Positions 52,762 to 62,960 of a DNA stretch of 64,000 nt are shown here, piece after piece. The notes under the pieces were generated by a model, which was not told the DNA's origin, made no database searches, and was given only the letters and a program-made list of their open reading frames with translations. The translations under genes were made by a program, and so were the position numbers. The stretch comes from Clostridium massiliamazoniense. Lineage in GTDB: Bacteria; Bacillota; Clostridia; Clostridiales; Clostridiaceae. The stretch's first letter is position 1. Each line of letters opens with the position of its first letter. Location of the stretch: assembly GCF_001403635.1 (NCBI RefSeq), contig NZ_LN879467.1, positions 658,637 through 722,636 of the forward strand, read 5' to 3'.

Positions 52762-53152
52762 TTAATATTTCTCCTTTCTAGATTCTTATATATTTATTAC
52801 TTAGTATTTTATCTGATGTAATACTCCTATCTTATATAAGTAGGAAATAACAGCCTTACTCTTCTAGGTAAGGATCACTAAGCGTTCAGATGTAAGTCTG
52901 CGTTTATAATTATATGATAATATAAGGTTATTTCCAAATATTTATTACATACTTAATGGATATTAATTTTTTTATTATAGAAATTAGAGGCGGATTAAAT
53001 TTTTTAATAGTATTATTAAATACAGAGATAGTTTATATATTCTTTACTTATAAGACCTATAAATAGAATGTAAAGAGACTTAATAGAGAGATAAAATAAT
53101 GGTATAATTTTCATATGGATAATAATAGAGTACAAAACAGAGGAGATAAAAA
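52762..53152. other. Divergent intergenic region with repeat R6
   Basis: This gap of 391 bases between the kinase and RpiR genes holds dispersed repeat R6 and presumably both promoters. I see no other gene. Confidence 0.5.
52812..52906 (-). repeat. Dispersed repeat family R, copy R6
   Basis: Read on the minus strand it starts TAAACGCAGACTTA, has TGAACGCTTAGTG, the hairpin CCTTAC-CTAGAAGA-GTAAGG and CTGTT. It ends TATATAAGATAGGAGTATTA then CATCAG. The last 75 bases align base for base in spacing with R4. Confidence 0.65.
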
Positions 53153-53971
53153 ATGGCATATGATATGATAAATCACTTACAGATAATTATAAATACAACA
53201 AGTGAAGAAGATATTTCAGTTAATATAGCAAAGGCACTATTGGAGAGTGTATATAATGATATAGAAACTTTGACAATTGGAGAATTAGCAGAAAAGGCTC
53301 ATACCTCTGTGTCTACCATAAGTAGATTTACGAAGACTTTAGATTGTGATAGTTTTAATGAACTAAAGAAAAAGTTATTACAAAGAAAGAAGTTAGGAAA
53401 AGAAATAATAGAAGATAGTTTAGAGAATATGAAATTTGACAATCATAATGATAGAGAAATTTTAGATAGTTTTGTAAACTCTATGACCTTAGATTTAAAA
53501 AACTTTATAGAAAACATTGATTTAGATGAAATTGACGATTTAATAGAGCTTATACATAATTATGAAAAAGTCAATTTCTTTGGAATACAAATAACAGGGG
53601 CTTTAGTTGAACATCTTCAATTTCTATTCTTAAATATGGGGAAATTTATAAATTTTAAAGCACAGGAAAAAGAACAAGAGGAACTAGCAAAAATGACAGA
53701 TGAAAATACCTTGTCCATTATTTTTTCTGTGGATGGCAATTATCTTCATACTAAAGGTTCAATGTTTTATGATATAAAAGATAATAAAGGAAATGTAGTT
53801 TTAATTACTCAAAACCCAGCCCTAAAGTTATCTAATAAATGTGATAAGGTTATTTACCTTGGAGATTATAACAATGCGAAAAATGGAAGATATAAATTAC
53901 AATTATTTTTAGATATATTAGCTAATAGATATTTTCTAAAATATAAGGAAGAAATAAAAAGTTTAACTTAG
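53153..53971 (+). CDS. RpiR/MurR family transcriptional regulator
   Basis: The 272-residue regulator has an N-terminal helix-turn-helix ('TIGELAEKAHTSVSTISRFT', near 42-61) and a C-terminal SIS sugar-phosphate-binding domain (about 110-260). The SIS domain is weak in consensus: 'NFFGIQITGALVEHLQFLFL' stands where most relatives have a G-x-G-x-S loop. It probably responds to a phosphosugar and controls the 6-phospho-beta-glucosidase gene that follows. A terminator separates the two, so they are not simply one operon. AGGAGA precedes the ATG. Confidence 0.87.
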   Translation: MAYDMINHLQIIINTTSEEDISVNIAKALLESVYNDIETLTIGELAEKAHTSVSTISRFTKTLDCDSFNELKKKLLQRKKLGKEIIEDSLENMKFDNHNDREILDSFVNSMTLDLKNFIENIDLDEIDDLIELIHNYEKVNFFGIQITGALVEHLQFLFLNMGKFINFKAQEKEQEELAKMTDENTLSIIFSVDGNYLHTKGSMFYDIKDNKGNVVLITQNPALKLSNKCDKVIYLGDYNNAKNGRYKLQLFLDILANRYFLKYKEEIKSLT

Positions 53972-54017
53972 GAATATTTTAAAATAGATTAATTTTCATT
54001 TTTTGATTTTTAATTCA

Positions 54018-54066
54018 AATGTAGAAAATCCTTTCAGAGATAGAAGGCGATTCTACATTTTTTTTA
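54018..54066 (+). terminator. Terminator between the RpiR and glucosidase genes
   Basis: AATGTAGAA pairs with TTCTACATT and is followed by TTTTTTTA. Being in the leader of the glucosidase gene, it could also act as an attenuator. Confidence 0.8.
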
Positions 54067-54114
54067 TGTTAGGATTATATTAAAGAAAGAATTACAAGTA
54101 ATAAAATGATATGA

Positions 54115-55563
<1,449 letters not shown>

Positions 55564-55569
55564 TTATAG

Positions 55570-55618
55570 AACTATTTCAAAGCTTGATGAAATCAAGCTT
55601 TGGGATAGTTTTTTTTTT
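55570..55618 (+). terminator. Terminator of the glucosidase gene
   Basis: AACTAT..AAAGCTTGAT pairs with ATCAAGCTTT..ATAGTT, followed by a run of nine or more T. Confidence 0.93.
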
Positions 55619-55782
55619 ATAAGCAATTATTGAAAGGGTAAAAGACAAAAAGAAATAAAAAAGTAAATTAAATTTGTATTTATAATACAATTTATTAATA
55701 ATTTATGCTATTTATGTAGGAAAATGTAATAGCATGTTATAATGTTTAATGATTAATAAAATTTAGTATTGAAGAGGTGAAA

Positions 55783-57738
55783 ATGAAGTTAAGTAAAAAG
55801 ATAGCAAAGATAGGAATTTTATTTTTTATTGTAATAGGATTTATTAGTAAAAAGGATGTATATGCACTTGATGATAAGGAAGTTTTGTTTATAAGTTCAA
55901 ATAATCCAGGTTTTGTTACTTTTAATGATCAGGTTAATGGTTTAAAAGAAAGTCTTGGAGAAGATGTTCAATTACAAATAGAATATATGGATTTAAGGGC
56001 GTTTTCAACTAAAGAAAATGAGTGGAATTTTTATAATTTATTAAAGTATAAACTTAGTAATTATCGTGATTTTAGTTCTGTAATTTTAGGGGATGATGAA
56101 GCTTTAGCCTTTGCAGTTAAATATAGAAATGAGCTTTTCAAGAATATTCCAATGGTATTTTTTGGGGTAAGCAACAGTGAATTAATAGAAGAAGCTTTAG
56201 AAATGGATAATGTTTTTGGTGTAAATGAAATAGAATCAGTACATGAAAATATAGCTTTAATTAAAAAATTTCATAAGGATGTAAAGAATATAATATTTTT
56301 AGATAGATATGATGAAAAATGGAGAACAAGAAAGTTTTTAGATGAATGTAAAAAAAGGTACACAGAATATAATTTTAAGTCAATAAATACGAGAGAGTTT
56401 GATTTAGAAGATATTAATGAGATAACAAAAGATATCACTAAAGAAGATGCAGTTTTAATGTTTTATCCTGTAAATTTTAAAGGAGAAAAAGTAAGTACTT
56501 ATGATGAAGTGAGCAGATTAATTTATGATACTACTAAGGTACCTATTTACAATATAATAAGTTATGGAATAGGGGCTGGCAGTATTGGAGGAAAGACAAT
56601 AAGTCATTTTAATCAAGGAAAAGAAGCAGGAAGAATGGCTAAGAATATTTTATTAGGAGAAAAGATTGAAAAAAGGTATATTGAGGGAGAGGCAGTAAAT
56701 CAATATATTTTTGACTATAATAGGCTTAAGGATTTTAATATAAAAGAAAAAGACTTGCCCTTAGAGTCTATTATATTAAATAAACCTCTTAGTTTTTGGG
56801 AACAATACAAAACAATAATAATACCAATATCTATATTATTACTTGGTTTGTTTAGCATAATAATAGCACTTATAATTTTTATAATAAATCGTATAAAATA
56901 CACTAAAGAGCTTTTAAAGGCTAAGCAATTAGCAGAGGAAATAAGTCAGTCAAAAGGTCATTTTATTTCTAATATAAGTCATGAACTTAGAACTCCTGTT
57001 AGTGTAATAATGTCTGCAATGCAGTTAATAAAATTAAAACTTGACAATAAAGAAGGGTACTGTGAAGACATGGGCATTAATAATAACTTATCAATAATAA
57101 ATCAAAATTGTTATAGACTTCTTAGGTTAATAAACAATATAATTGATACAGCAAAAATAGAAGGAGGGTTCATGGATTTTAAGCTTACAAATATAAATAC
57201 TGTAGAGCTAGTTGAGAGTATAGTTCAATCAGCAATACCTTATGCAGAAACAAGAGACCTTAATATAGTCTTTGATACCAGTGATGAGGAAATTTATACT
57301 GCATTAGATCCAAATAAGATTGATAGAATAATTTTGAATTTACTTTCTAATGCAATAAAGTTCTCCAAGAAAGGTGGAATAATTGAAGTTAATGTTGAAA
57401 ATATTGATGAGAAGATTAGAATATCAGTTAAAGATTCTGGAATAGGAATAGAGGAAGATAAATTAGATAAAATATTTGAGAAATTTGTACAAGTGGATGA
57501 AAGTTTTATGAGGCGAAATGAAGGCAGTGGAATAGGGCTTTCAATAGTTAAGTCTTTTGTAGAATTGCATGAAGGTGATATTTATGTAAAATCAGAATTA
57601 GGAAAAGGAAGTGAATTTATAATAGAACTTCCAATAAAAATATTAGATGATAAAGTAGTAGAAAATCATGATAGGGATTGTGAAGAGGATTCTGTTATAG
57701 TACAAACAAAAGTAGAATTTTCAGACATATATTTTTAA
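55783..57738 (+). CDS. Orphan sensor histidine kinase with ABC-substrate-binding-like sensor
   Basis: The 651-residue membrane kinase has a signal/anchor (about 6-26) and a periplasmic-binding-like sensor domain of the ABC_sub_bind type (about 30-340: 'SVILGDDEALAFAVKYRNEL', 'NIPMVFFGVSN', 'NQGKEAGRMAKNILLGE'). A membrane helix (about 345-370), HisKA with His in 'SNISHELRTPVSVI' (about 405) and HATPase with 'NLLSNAIKFSKKGG', 'DSGIGIEED' and 'GSGIGLSIVKSFVELH' follow. No response regulator gene is near, so its partner is unknown. ATG 55783 follows AAGAGG. The sensor may bind an amino acid, nucleobase or similar small ligand. Confidence 0.9.
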   Translation: MKLSKKIAKIGILFFIVIGFISKKDVYALDDKEVLFISSNNPGFVTFNDQVNGLKESLGEDVQLQIEYMDLRAFSTKENEWNFYNLLKYKLSNYRDFSSVILGDDEALAFAVKYRNELFKNIPMVFFGVSNSELIEEALEMDNVFGVNEIESVHENIALIKKFHKDVKNIIFLDRYDEKWRTRKFLDECKKRYTEYNFKSINTREFDLEDINEITKDITKEDAVLMFYPVNFKGEKVSTYDEVSRLIYDTTKVPIYNIISYGIGAGSIGGKTISHFNQGKEAGRMAKNILLGEKIEKRYIEGEAVNQYIFDYNRLKDFNIKEKDLPLESIILNKPLSFWEQYKTIIIPISILLLGLFSIIIALIIFIINRIKYTKELLKAKQLAEEISQSKGHFISNISHELRTPVSVIMSAMQLIKLKLDNKEGYCEDMGINNNLSIINQNCYRLLRLINNIIDTAKIEGGFMDFKLTNINTVELVESIVQSAIPYAETRDLNIVFDTSDEEIYTALDPNKIDRIILNLLSNAIKFSKKGGIIEVNVENIDEKIRISVKDSGIGIEEDKLDKIFEKFVQVDESFMRRNEGSGIGLSIVKSFVELHEGDIYVKSELGKGSEFIIELPIKILDDKVVENHDRDCEEDSVIVQTKVEFSDIYF

Positions 57739-57761
57739 ATAAATATTTAGAATACATGGTA

Positions 57762-57814
57762 AAGGATTAGTGTGAAATGTCATTTAGACTATTTCTCACT
57801 AATCCTTTGTTTAT
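57762..57814. terminator. Bidirectional terminator
   Basis: AAGGATTAGTGTGAAA pairs with TTTCTCACTAATCCTT between convergent genes, with T-rich flanks. Confidence 0.85.
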
Positions 57815-57831
57815 CTCTATTTAAATTAAGT

Positions 57832-58224
57832 CTAACCTATATTAAAAGTTATATCTTTATTACTTATATAAAGGTTATGATTGTCAAAATTTATTTCGTA
57901 TAAATCTCCAGTTTTCCCTTTTATATTAACTATGGTTTTGCTATTTAAAACACCATAGGGTTTAGTGCTAGTAGGAGAATCATAGACTATTGCACCACTA
58001 GATAAAGTGCTTAAAACTTCAGCTTTCTCAGGAAGTCCTGTAGATGAATTCACGGGGTTGTTGGCATAATGAGTTTTTGATGGATTTTCTGTAGCAGCAC
58101 TTTGTACTTGAATTTTAGGACTTTCTTTTGGATTCTTAGTAATATAGTGTCTAAATAAATAAGAACCAAAAGCACCTACAAATAGACAGATAATTATTAC
58201 ATATGTTATTTTTGAAATTCTCAT
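57832..58224 (-). CDS. Membrane-anchored protein with SH3-like C-terminal domain
   Basis: The 130-residue protein has an N-terminal membrane anchor (about 7-27), a Ser/Pro/Asn-rich linker and a C-terminal domain of about 60 residues. The domain's strand pattern ('AIVYDSPTSTKPYGVLNSKT', 'GDLYEINFDNHNLYISNKDI') resembles a bacterial SH3 (SH3b) fold. It may bind cell-wall peptides. It is transcribed alone. The similarity is structural pattern only. Confidence 0.6.
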   Translation of the reverse strand: MRISKITYVIIICLFVGAFGSYLFRHYITKNPKESPKIQVQSAATENPSKTHYANNPVNSSTGLPEKAEVLSTLSSGAIVYDSPTSTKPYGVLNSKTIVNIKGKTGDLYEINFDNHNLYISNKDITFNIG

Positions 58225-58527
58225 TTCTTTCTCCTTTGTTTAATAATTTTCATTTGTTTAATTTAAAATAATAATTTTATAAATGTATAACTAGAAAATA
58301 TTTCATAAATAGTATATAGCATATTAAAAAAAACTGCAATTTTGTTGAATTTTTTAAAAATAACTAAATATATTTATTAAAAATTTCATTAATAATTTAA
58401 GTTTCAAATTATTTAATAAATATTTTTATATATTTTAATTAAAAAAGAAATAAAAATTAAATTTTAAAGTAAACTTTTTTCTTTTTTTATGTCTAATAAT
58501 TGAATTTAAAATAAGGAGTAGTTATAA

Positions 58528-58622
58528 ATGATTACTATTTTACTTGTAGTATTGATAATTTAATAATAATTTTTTATTTAACATATAAGAGATTTTATTT
58601 AAAAAGAAAAAATAAAAGATAA
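58528..58622 (+). pseudogene. Possible frameshifted small hydrophobic peptide gene
   Basis: An AAGGAGTAG site precedes ATG 58528. The first frame gives 'MITILLVVLII' then stops. A neighbouring frame continues 'IIFYLTYKRFYLKRKNKR' to a stop at 58622. Joined, they would make a single-helix membrane peptide with a basic tail, similar in form to the 40-residue peptide at 35298-35420. AT-rich sequence can produce this by chance. Confidence 0.3.
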
Positions 58623-58659
58623 GAAGTGGAAAAAGCATTTTAAAATTAATAGGAAAAGA

Positions 58660-58693
58660 AATAGAGGATATATCCTATAGATACATCCTCTAT
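58660..58693 (-). terminator. Terminator of the cbiMQO operon (hairpin repeat copy H6)
   Basis: Read on the minus strand AATAGAGGATGTAT pairs with ATATCCTCTATT and is followed by TCTTTTCC, 9 bases after the cbiO stop codon. The stem belongs to the H family. Confidence 0.8.
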
Positions 58694-58701
58694 TCCTTTT
58701 A

Positions 58702-59430
58702 TTATATAATATTATGTTCTATTAAAAATTCTGTATCATTAATGATAGTATCAAAATTATCATCTCGTATTATTTCATGATTTTCAGAGAATACAATAGC
58801 TCTTTGAAAAAGACCTTGAACATAATGGAACTCATGAGTTGAACAAATGATTGTTTTACCGCTTTGATTTAATTTTACAAAAAATTCGTTTAAGAAGCGT
58901 TTTCCCTTAGGGTCAATTTCATTCATTGGTTCATCAAGTACTATTACCTCTGGATTCATAGAAAGTACACTAGCTATAGCAACTCTTTTCTTTTCTCCAC
59001 CACTTAGGTTATATGGTTCCCTGTCTTTTAAATGTTCAATATCCAATAATTCTAGGCAATCATTTACTCTCATTTCAACCTCATCTTCAGCAAGTCCCAT
59101 TTGTCTTGGACCAAAGGCAATTTCATCATAAACATTAGATGAAAATAACTGTGCATCAGAGTTTTGAAAAACAAAGCCTATTCTTTTATGAAATAATTTA
59201 GCAAAAGTTCCTTTATCTAATTTTTTTTCAGTTATTTCATCTTTATCGAATAAGTAAGTACCTTCTTTAGGAAAAACAATACCATTTAATAATTTTAATA
59301 GAGTTGATTTTCCACTACCATTAGGTCCTATTAGAGCCACAGATTCTCCTTCTTTTATATTAAGGTTTATATTATTTAAAGCCTTATTTTTTTCATTATA
59401 ATAAAAGGATACATTTTTTAGTTCAATCAT
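58702..59430 (-). CDS. cbiO: Cobalt/nickel ECF transporter ATPase CbiO
   Basis: The 242-residue ATPase of an energy-coupling-factor importer has Walker A 'GPNGSGKST' (near 35-43), the Q-loop 'FVFQNSDAQLFSSNVYDEIA' characteristic of ECF/CbiO ATPases, signature 'LSGGEKKR', Walker B 'VIVLDEP' and the switch His in 'CSTHEF'. It drives uptake of Ni2+ or Co2+ by CbiM with CbiQ. The start codon is 18 bases after the cbiQ stop, in one operon that ends at the H6 hairpin. Confidence 0.93.
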   Translation of the reverse strand: MIELKNVSFYYNEKNKALNNINLNIKEGESVALIGPNGSGKSTLLKLLNGIVFPKEGTYLFDKDEITEKKLDKGTFAKLFHKRIGFVFQNSDAQLFSSNVYDEIAFGPRQMGLAEDEVEMRVNDCLELLDIEHLKDREPYNLSGGEKKRVAIASVLSMNPEVIVLDEPMNEIDPKGKRFLNEFFVKLNQSGKTIICSTHEFHYVQGLFQRAIVFSENHEIIRDDNFDTIINDTEFLIEHNII

Positions 59431-59448
59431 TTCTTCCTCCTAAGTATT

Positions 59449-60249
59449 TTAGTGGTATATAAAGTATAATAAAAATACTCCAAAGCATAAAAGACAATAT
59501 ATATAATCTATATAAGTGAAGTTAAATTTTGTTATACTTTTATATTCACCAGTAAATCCTCTACATTCCATAGCAGAGTAAACATCTTCTCCCATGTTTT
59601 TAGATTTTAAAAACAAATTTCCTATTACACTTAATAGAGAATTACGTTTATCTTTATTTAAACCTACAGATTTTAGCTTTAAGGAATAAAGCATGTCTAA
59701 GGAGAATTCTCCAAGTAAAAATATATATCTTAATGTTATATCAAAAACAAGTATAAATATGTCAGGTACAAAAAGTGATTTTAAAGATTTCGTCACACTG
59801 TGCCAATTACTTGTACTAGATAGAATATTCATTAAAATAACAGTTAAAAATATTTTAAGAACTAATATAAGACTACTATAAAGATTATTCATAAATAACA
59901 TAGACGGTATTAGCATTATAAGAGTGAATATAGGAATTATAATACTAACAGTTAAAATTCTTAAAATATCATCACCATCTAGAATACTTAAGATTCCTAT
60001 TATAAATGCACCTATTATAAAGGTATAATTCGTATTTTTAGATAAAGATAACATAATTATAATTAATAAAGAACCTAAAATCTTAGCTAAGGGATTTACT
60101 TTATAAACTATATTATCTTTAACTAAGCTATTCTTTTTAATTTTAGATAATACTCCAATTAATGACATTATAGTTTTATTTATAAATTTATCTTTATCAT
60201 TTTTTGGAACATAATTATCTTTTTTTAATAACCAATCTTTATCAGTCAT
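59449..60249 (-). CDS. cbiQ: Cobalt/nickel ECF transporter membrane subunit CbiQ
   Basis: The 266-residue transmembrane coupling subunit has about five or six membrane segments. The two short Ala/Arg-Gly coupling motifs of ECF-T proteins are partly conserved: 'LKLKSVGLNK' and 'SAMECRGFTGE', the latter matching the typical 'A-x-x-x-RG' helix. It links the CbiM metal-binding component to CbiO. GAGGAATT precedes the ATG, 10 bases after the cbiM stop. Confidence 0.9.
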   Translation of the reverse strand: MTDKDWLLKKDNYVPKNDKDKFINKTIMSLIGVLSKIKKNSLVKDNIVYKVNPLAKILGSLLIIIMLSLSKNTNYTFIIGAFIIGILSILDGDDILRILTVSIIIPIFTLIMLIPSMLFMNNLYSSLILVLKIFLTVILMNILSSTSNWHSVTKSLKSLFVPDIFILVFDITLRYIFLLGEFSLDMLYSLKLKSVGLNKDKRNSLLSVIGNLFLKSKNMGEDVYSAMECRGFTGEYKSITKFNFTYIDYIYCLLCFGVFLLYFIYH

Positions 60250-60259
60250 CGTTAATTCC

Positions 60260-61246
60260 TCAATCTTTCTTTAAAGAGCCAAGCACTTTGAAAATAATTA
60301 TTAAAACAACAGCACCAAGGACAGCGGATAATAAGTATCCTGAAATATCTCCCATTCCACTAAAGCCATATCCATCTCCAAAGGCGTGGTAAATTGAACC
60401 GTGAGCCATTCCTTTAGGGATATAACCAACCATTGTTTGTAATTCATCAGAACTCCATTCTCCCCAAGCCGAACCAGATGCTATTAATCCAATAGGAGTT
60501 AATATAACCATAGCACCTATTAAAGCAAGAAGTGATTTGAATAAGAAGTTATTATTTTCTTTTGCTTCTCCAGTAAAATGTTTTGTTTGAATTGTAGCAG
60601 GAGAAACTTTTTTTATATAGGCATAAACACCTACTGTTACAGCACCTTCTATAAGACCTATTATAGCGTGAGCAGAGGCCATAGCAGGAATAGAAACACT
60701 TAAAGGATAAGGACAGTATAAAGGATGTCCTGTTGGATCTTTAAATAATAGTGGTTGAATTCCAAGTTCTACAGCAGCACAAAAAGCAGCGGCGTTAAGA
60801 CCTACATAAGCTCCTATAAAAGCAGCTACTAGTTCACCTTTTTCGCTTTTAAAAATTTTTCTTAAGAAAGAAAATAAATAATATCCTACAAAAGGCATAA
60901 CAAATGCCATATTAAAAGTATTAGCACCAAAAGCTAGAACGCCTCCGTCACCAAAGAAAAGACATTGAATTAAGAGTGCTATTGTTACAGCTATAGTAGC
61001 TGCCGATGGACCGAGTATTAGTGCAATTAAAACTGCTCCTACTGCATGGGCTGTTGTTCCACCAGGAGTAGGAACATTAAACATCATAATTAAGAATGAA
61101 AAGGCAGCACAAATACCTAAAAGAGGCATTTTCTTTTTACTAATTTCATTTTTAACTTTTGTTATTGAGTGCTTCCATACTGGTAGCATAGTAAGTCCCA
61201 TGACAGCACATGTTGATGGGCTTAGATAGTTATCTGGAATGTGCAT
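60260..61246 (-). CDS. cbiM: Cobalt/nickel ECF transporter CbiM with CbiN-like tail
   Basis: The 328-residue metal-binding component starts 'MHIPDNYLSP', whose N-terminal Met-His-Ile is the metal-binding start of CbiM/NikM. Conserved His in 'PGGTTAHAVGAVLIA' and 'ASAHAIIGLIEG' follow, with seven or so membrane segments to about residue 215. The remaining residues, with 'TPIGLIASGSAWGEW' and a final membrane segment, correspond to the CbiN/NikN partner fused on. No cobalamin riboswitch is seen upstream, so nickel import is as likely as cobalt import. Confidence 0.92.
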   Translation of the reverse strand: MHIPDNYLSPSTCAVMGLTMLPVWKHSITKVKNEISKKKMPLLGICAAFSFLIMMFNVPTPGGTTAHAVGAVLIALILGPSAATIAVTIALLIQCLFFGDGGVLAFGANTFNMAFVMPFVGYYLFSFLRKIFKSEKGELVAAFIGAYVGLNAAAFCAAVELGIQPLLFKDPTGHPLYCPYPLSVSIPAMASAHAIIGLIEGAVTVGVYAYIKKVSPATIQTKHFTGEAKENNNFLFKSLLALIGAMVILTPIGLIASGSAWGEWSSDELQTMVGYIPKGMAHGSIYHAFGDGYGFSGMGDISGYLLSAVLGAVVLIIIFKVLGSLKKD

Positions 61247-61937
61247 TCTGAAAACCTTCTTTCATTTGTTATAAAAATACTAATTGAAATAGTGTTATCA
61301 ATTAATAGATTTTTTTCAACTAAAATATTAGTACCAAATTTGTTAATAATCAAGTTAACTTTTTGTTAATTACAAGGAAAAACATAAGAAACTTTTTCTA
61401 TTATTTAGTTTGGTAAGTAATCATAAGTTAGTAATAATGCGAATGATATGCATTTATCAAGGAAGTAATTTCCTTAAAAGTTGTTAAAGAAATATTAATT
61501 TATTAATTAAGTTTCTATTAAAATATGAATAAAAAACAGTGATTTTATTATTAATATTGAGATGTTTTTTAACAAAATATAAATATTGATAAAGTTAGTT
61601 AATATTTTCTTGAGAAAATATATGATTTTATATTTAAATAAATTTTCCAATGAATAAAATCTTAAAAGGTAATTTTAATAATTCGAATAAGGATAAGAGA
61701 AAAAATAATATAAAAATAAAAAAATATCCTTGAAAATTATAAATTCAAGGATATTTTTATAATTATAAAAATTAATTATTTGATAATCTATATTAAAATA
61801 AGTTTGTAATGATACTTATAAATTTATATTGTCATATATCTAATTTTATACTATTAAAGTATTGTTTTGGAATTATAAATATACTTGTAAAGTAACAGAA
61901 TAATTCAAGTATATATTTATATAAAGCAGATATCATA
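61247..61937. other. Long AT-rich intergenic region upstream of cbiM
   Basis: The 691-base gap carries a perfect palindromic terminator (61720-61759) and otherwise AT-rich sequence. No B12 box (GCCACTG) or other known metal riboswitch core is visible on the cbiM strand. A weak Fur-family-like site, AATGCGAATGATATGCATT (61437-61455), is noted without confidence. Confidence 0.45.
61720..61759. terminator. Bidirectional terminator downstream of the EamA gene
   Basis: AAAAATATCCTTGAA pairs perfectly with TTCAAGGATATTTTT, giving T tracts on both strands. Confidence 0.9.
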
Positions 61938-62900
61938 TTAACTTTCTACCATTTCTTTTTTTCTAGCAACACCTAAAAGTACACCTACAATTATTAAAAT
62001 TGCTGCTAGTAATAATTTATAGTCCATTTTACTATGCATAAATAGTACTTGTAAAACTACTGCCCAAAGACCGTAAGTTATATTAAGTCCCATTGCTCTT
62101 GATGGTCCAATCTTATGAACTGAAACATAATAAAGGAAAGTAGAAAATGCCCCTATAGCAGCTGCTATAAATGCTATTAAACCTGAGTGTGAGAATACTG
62201 TTATACCCACATATTTTAAACCACCAATTAGTGGTAGTATTATAGCAACATCTATAACAAGAGATGAAAATACTGTTATAACAAGTGCCATATGTTGAGA
62301 TATAGTTTCTTTTTTCATTCCCCAAGATAGGAATACACCTTGGATTCCCCAGCCTAATGCTGATAAGAATGAGAATATTAGTCCTAATAATAAATGACTT
62401 TTATTTACTGCAAGACTTCCTGGTTTATAACCTATGAATATAATTGCTATTATTATTAAAATTAGTCCTAAGTATGTTTTCATAGGCAATTTTTCTTTAA
62501 GGAAAATTCTCGCAATTATTGCTCCTAAAACAGGATAAGTTGATGAGATAATAGAAGCATATGCTGCACCAGAGTATTTAACCCCTAGTATATAAAATAG
62601 CATTCCTAAAGGACCTCCAAGGATTCCTGCTACAATTAATATTACACCGTTTTTACTACAAAAACTAGGAATTATTTCTTTTGCTCTTCCTCTAAGGATT
62701 AAAGATCCTGTTGTCCATATAAATACAAAAAAGTCATTTAAGAAGTTACTTAAAAATGGCGCGAAAAATGCTAAATACGGATCTCCTAATGGATTTAAAG
62801 TTAGTGCAATTCCTATTAAGACCGTATTCATGGCCCAAGTAATTCCAGAAAATATTCCCGCAGCATTTCCTATAAATATATTACTTTTTCTTATGTTCAT
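61938..62900 (-). CDS. EamA/DMT family exporter
   Basis: The 320-residue protein has ten membrane helices in two homologous EamA halves (about 10-150 and 165-310). The first half ends 'AYASIISSTYPVLGAIIARI' then 'FLKEKL', the usual EamA loop, and the second repeats the pattern near 'GPSRAMGLNITYGLWAVVLQ'. Family members export amino acids, metabolites or drugs. GGAGG lies 8 bases before the ATG. A 12-codon ORF with its own strong ribosome binding site precedes it, suggesting translational or attenuation control. Confidence 0.85.
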   Translation of the reverse strand: MNIRKSNIFIGNAAGIFSGITWAMNTVLIGIALTLNPLGDPYLAFFAPFLSNFLNDFFVFIWTTGSLILRGRAKEIIPSFCSKNGVILIVAGILGGPLGMLFYILGVKYSGAAYASIISSTYPVLGAIIARIFLKEKLPMKTYLGLILIIIAIIFIGYKPGSLAVNKSHLLLGLIFSFLSALGWGIQGVFLSWGMKKETISQHMALVITVFSSLVIDVAIILPLIGGLKYVGITVFSHSGLIAFIAAAIGAFSTFLYYVSVHKIGPSRAMGLNITYGLWAVVLQVLFMHSKMDYKLLLAAILIIVGVLLGVARKKEMVES

Positions 62901-62921
62901 TTTATTTCCTCCAATGTATGA

Positions 62922-62960
62922 TTAAGTTGTCCGATTTTTTAAAGCAAAATGTCTCTCCAT
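62922..62960 (-). CDS. Leader-peptide ORF upstream of the EamA exporter
   Basis: A 12-residue ORF ('MERHFALKNRTT') follows GGAGGTGATT, a nearly perfect ribosome binding site, and stops 22 bases before the exporter's ATG. Short, well-initiated ORFs directly ahead of exporter genes often act as stalling or attenuation leaders. The regulating signal cannot be read from the peptide. Confidence 0.5.
   Translation of the reverse strand: MERHFALKNRTT

Larger units (their letters stand above)
58225..58701. other. AT-rich intergenic region
   Basis: The 477-base gap contains a broken small hydrophobic ORF (58528-58622) and the H6 terminator hairpin. Otherwise only AT-rich sequence is seen. Confidence 0.5.

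Noticed and set aside
61437-61455. Fur-family box upstream of cbiM
   Set aside because: The match to a 7-1-7 site is poor and it lies almost 200 bases from the start codon; kept only as a note.
61247-61700. Cobalamin or metal riboswitch upstream of cbiM
   Set aside because: No B12 box (GCCACTG) or other recognisable core on the cbiM strand; the region is plain AT-rich sequence.
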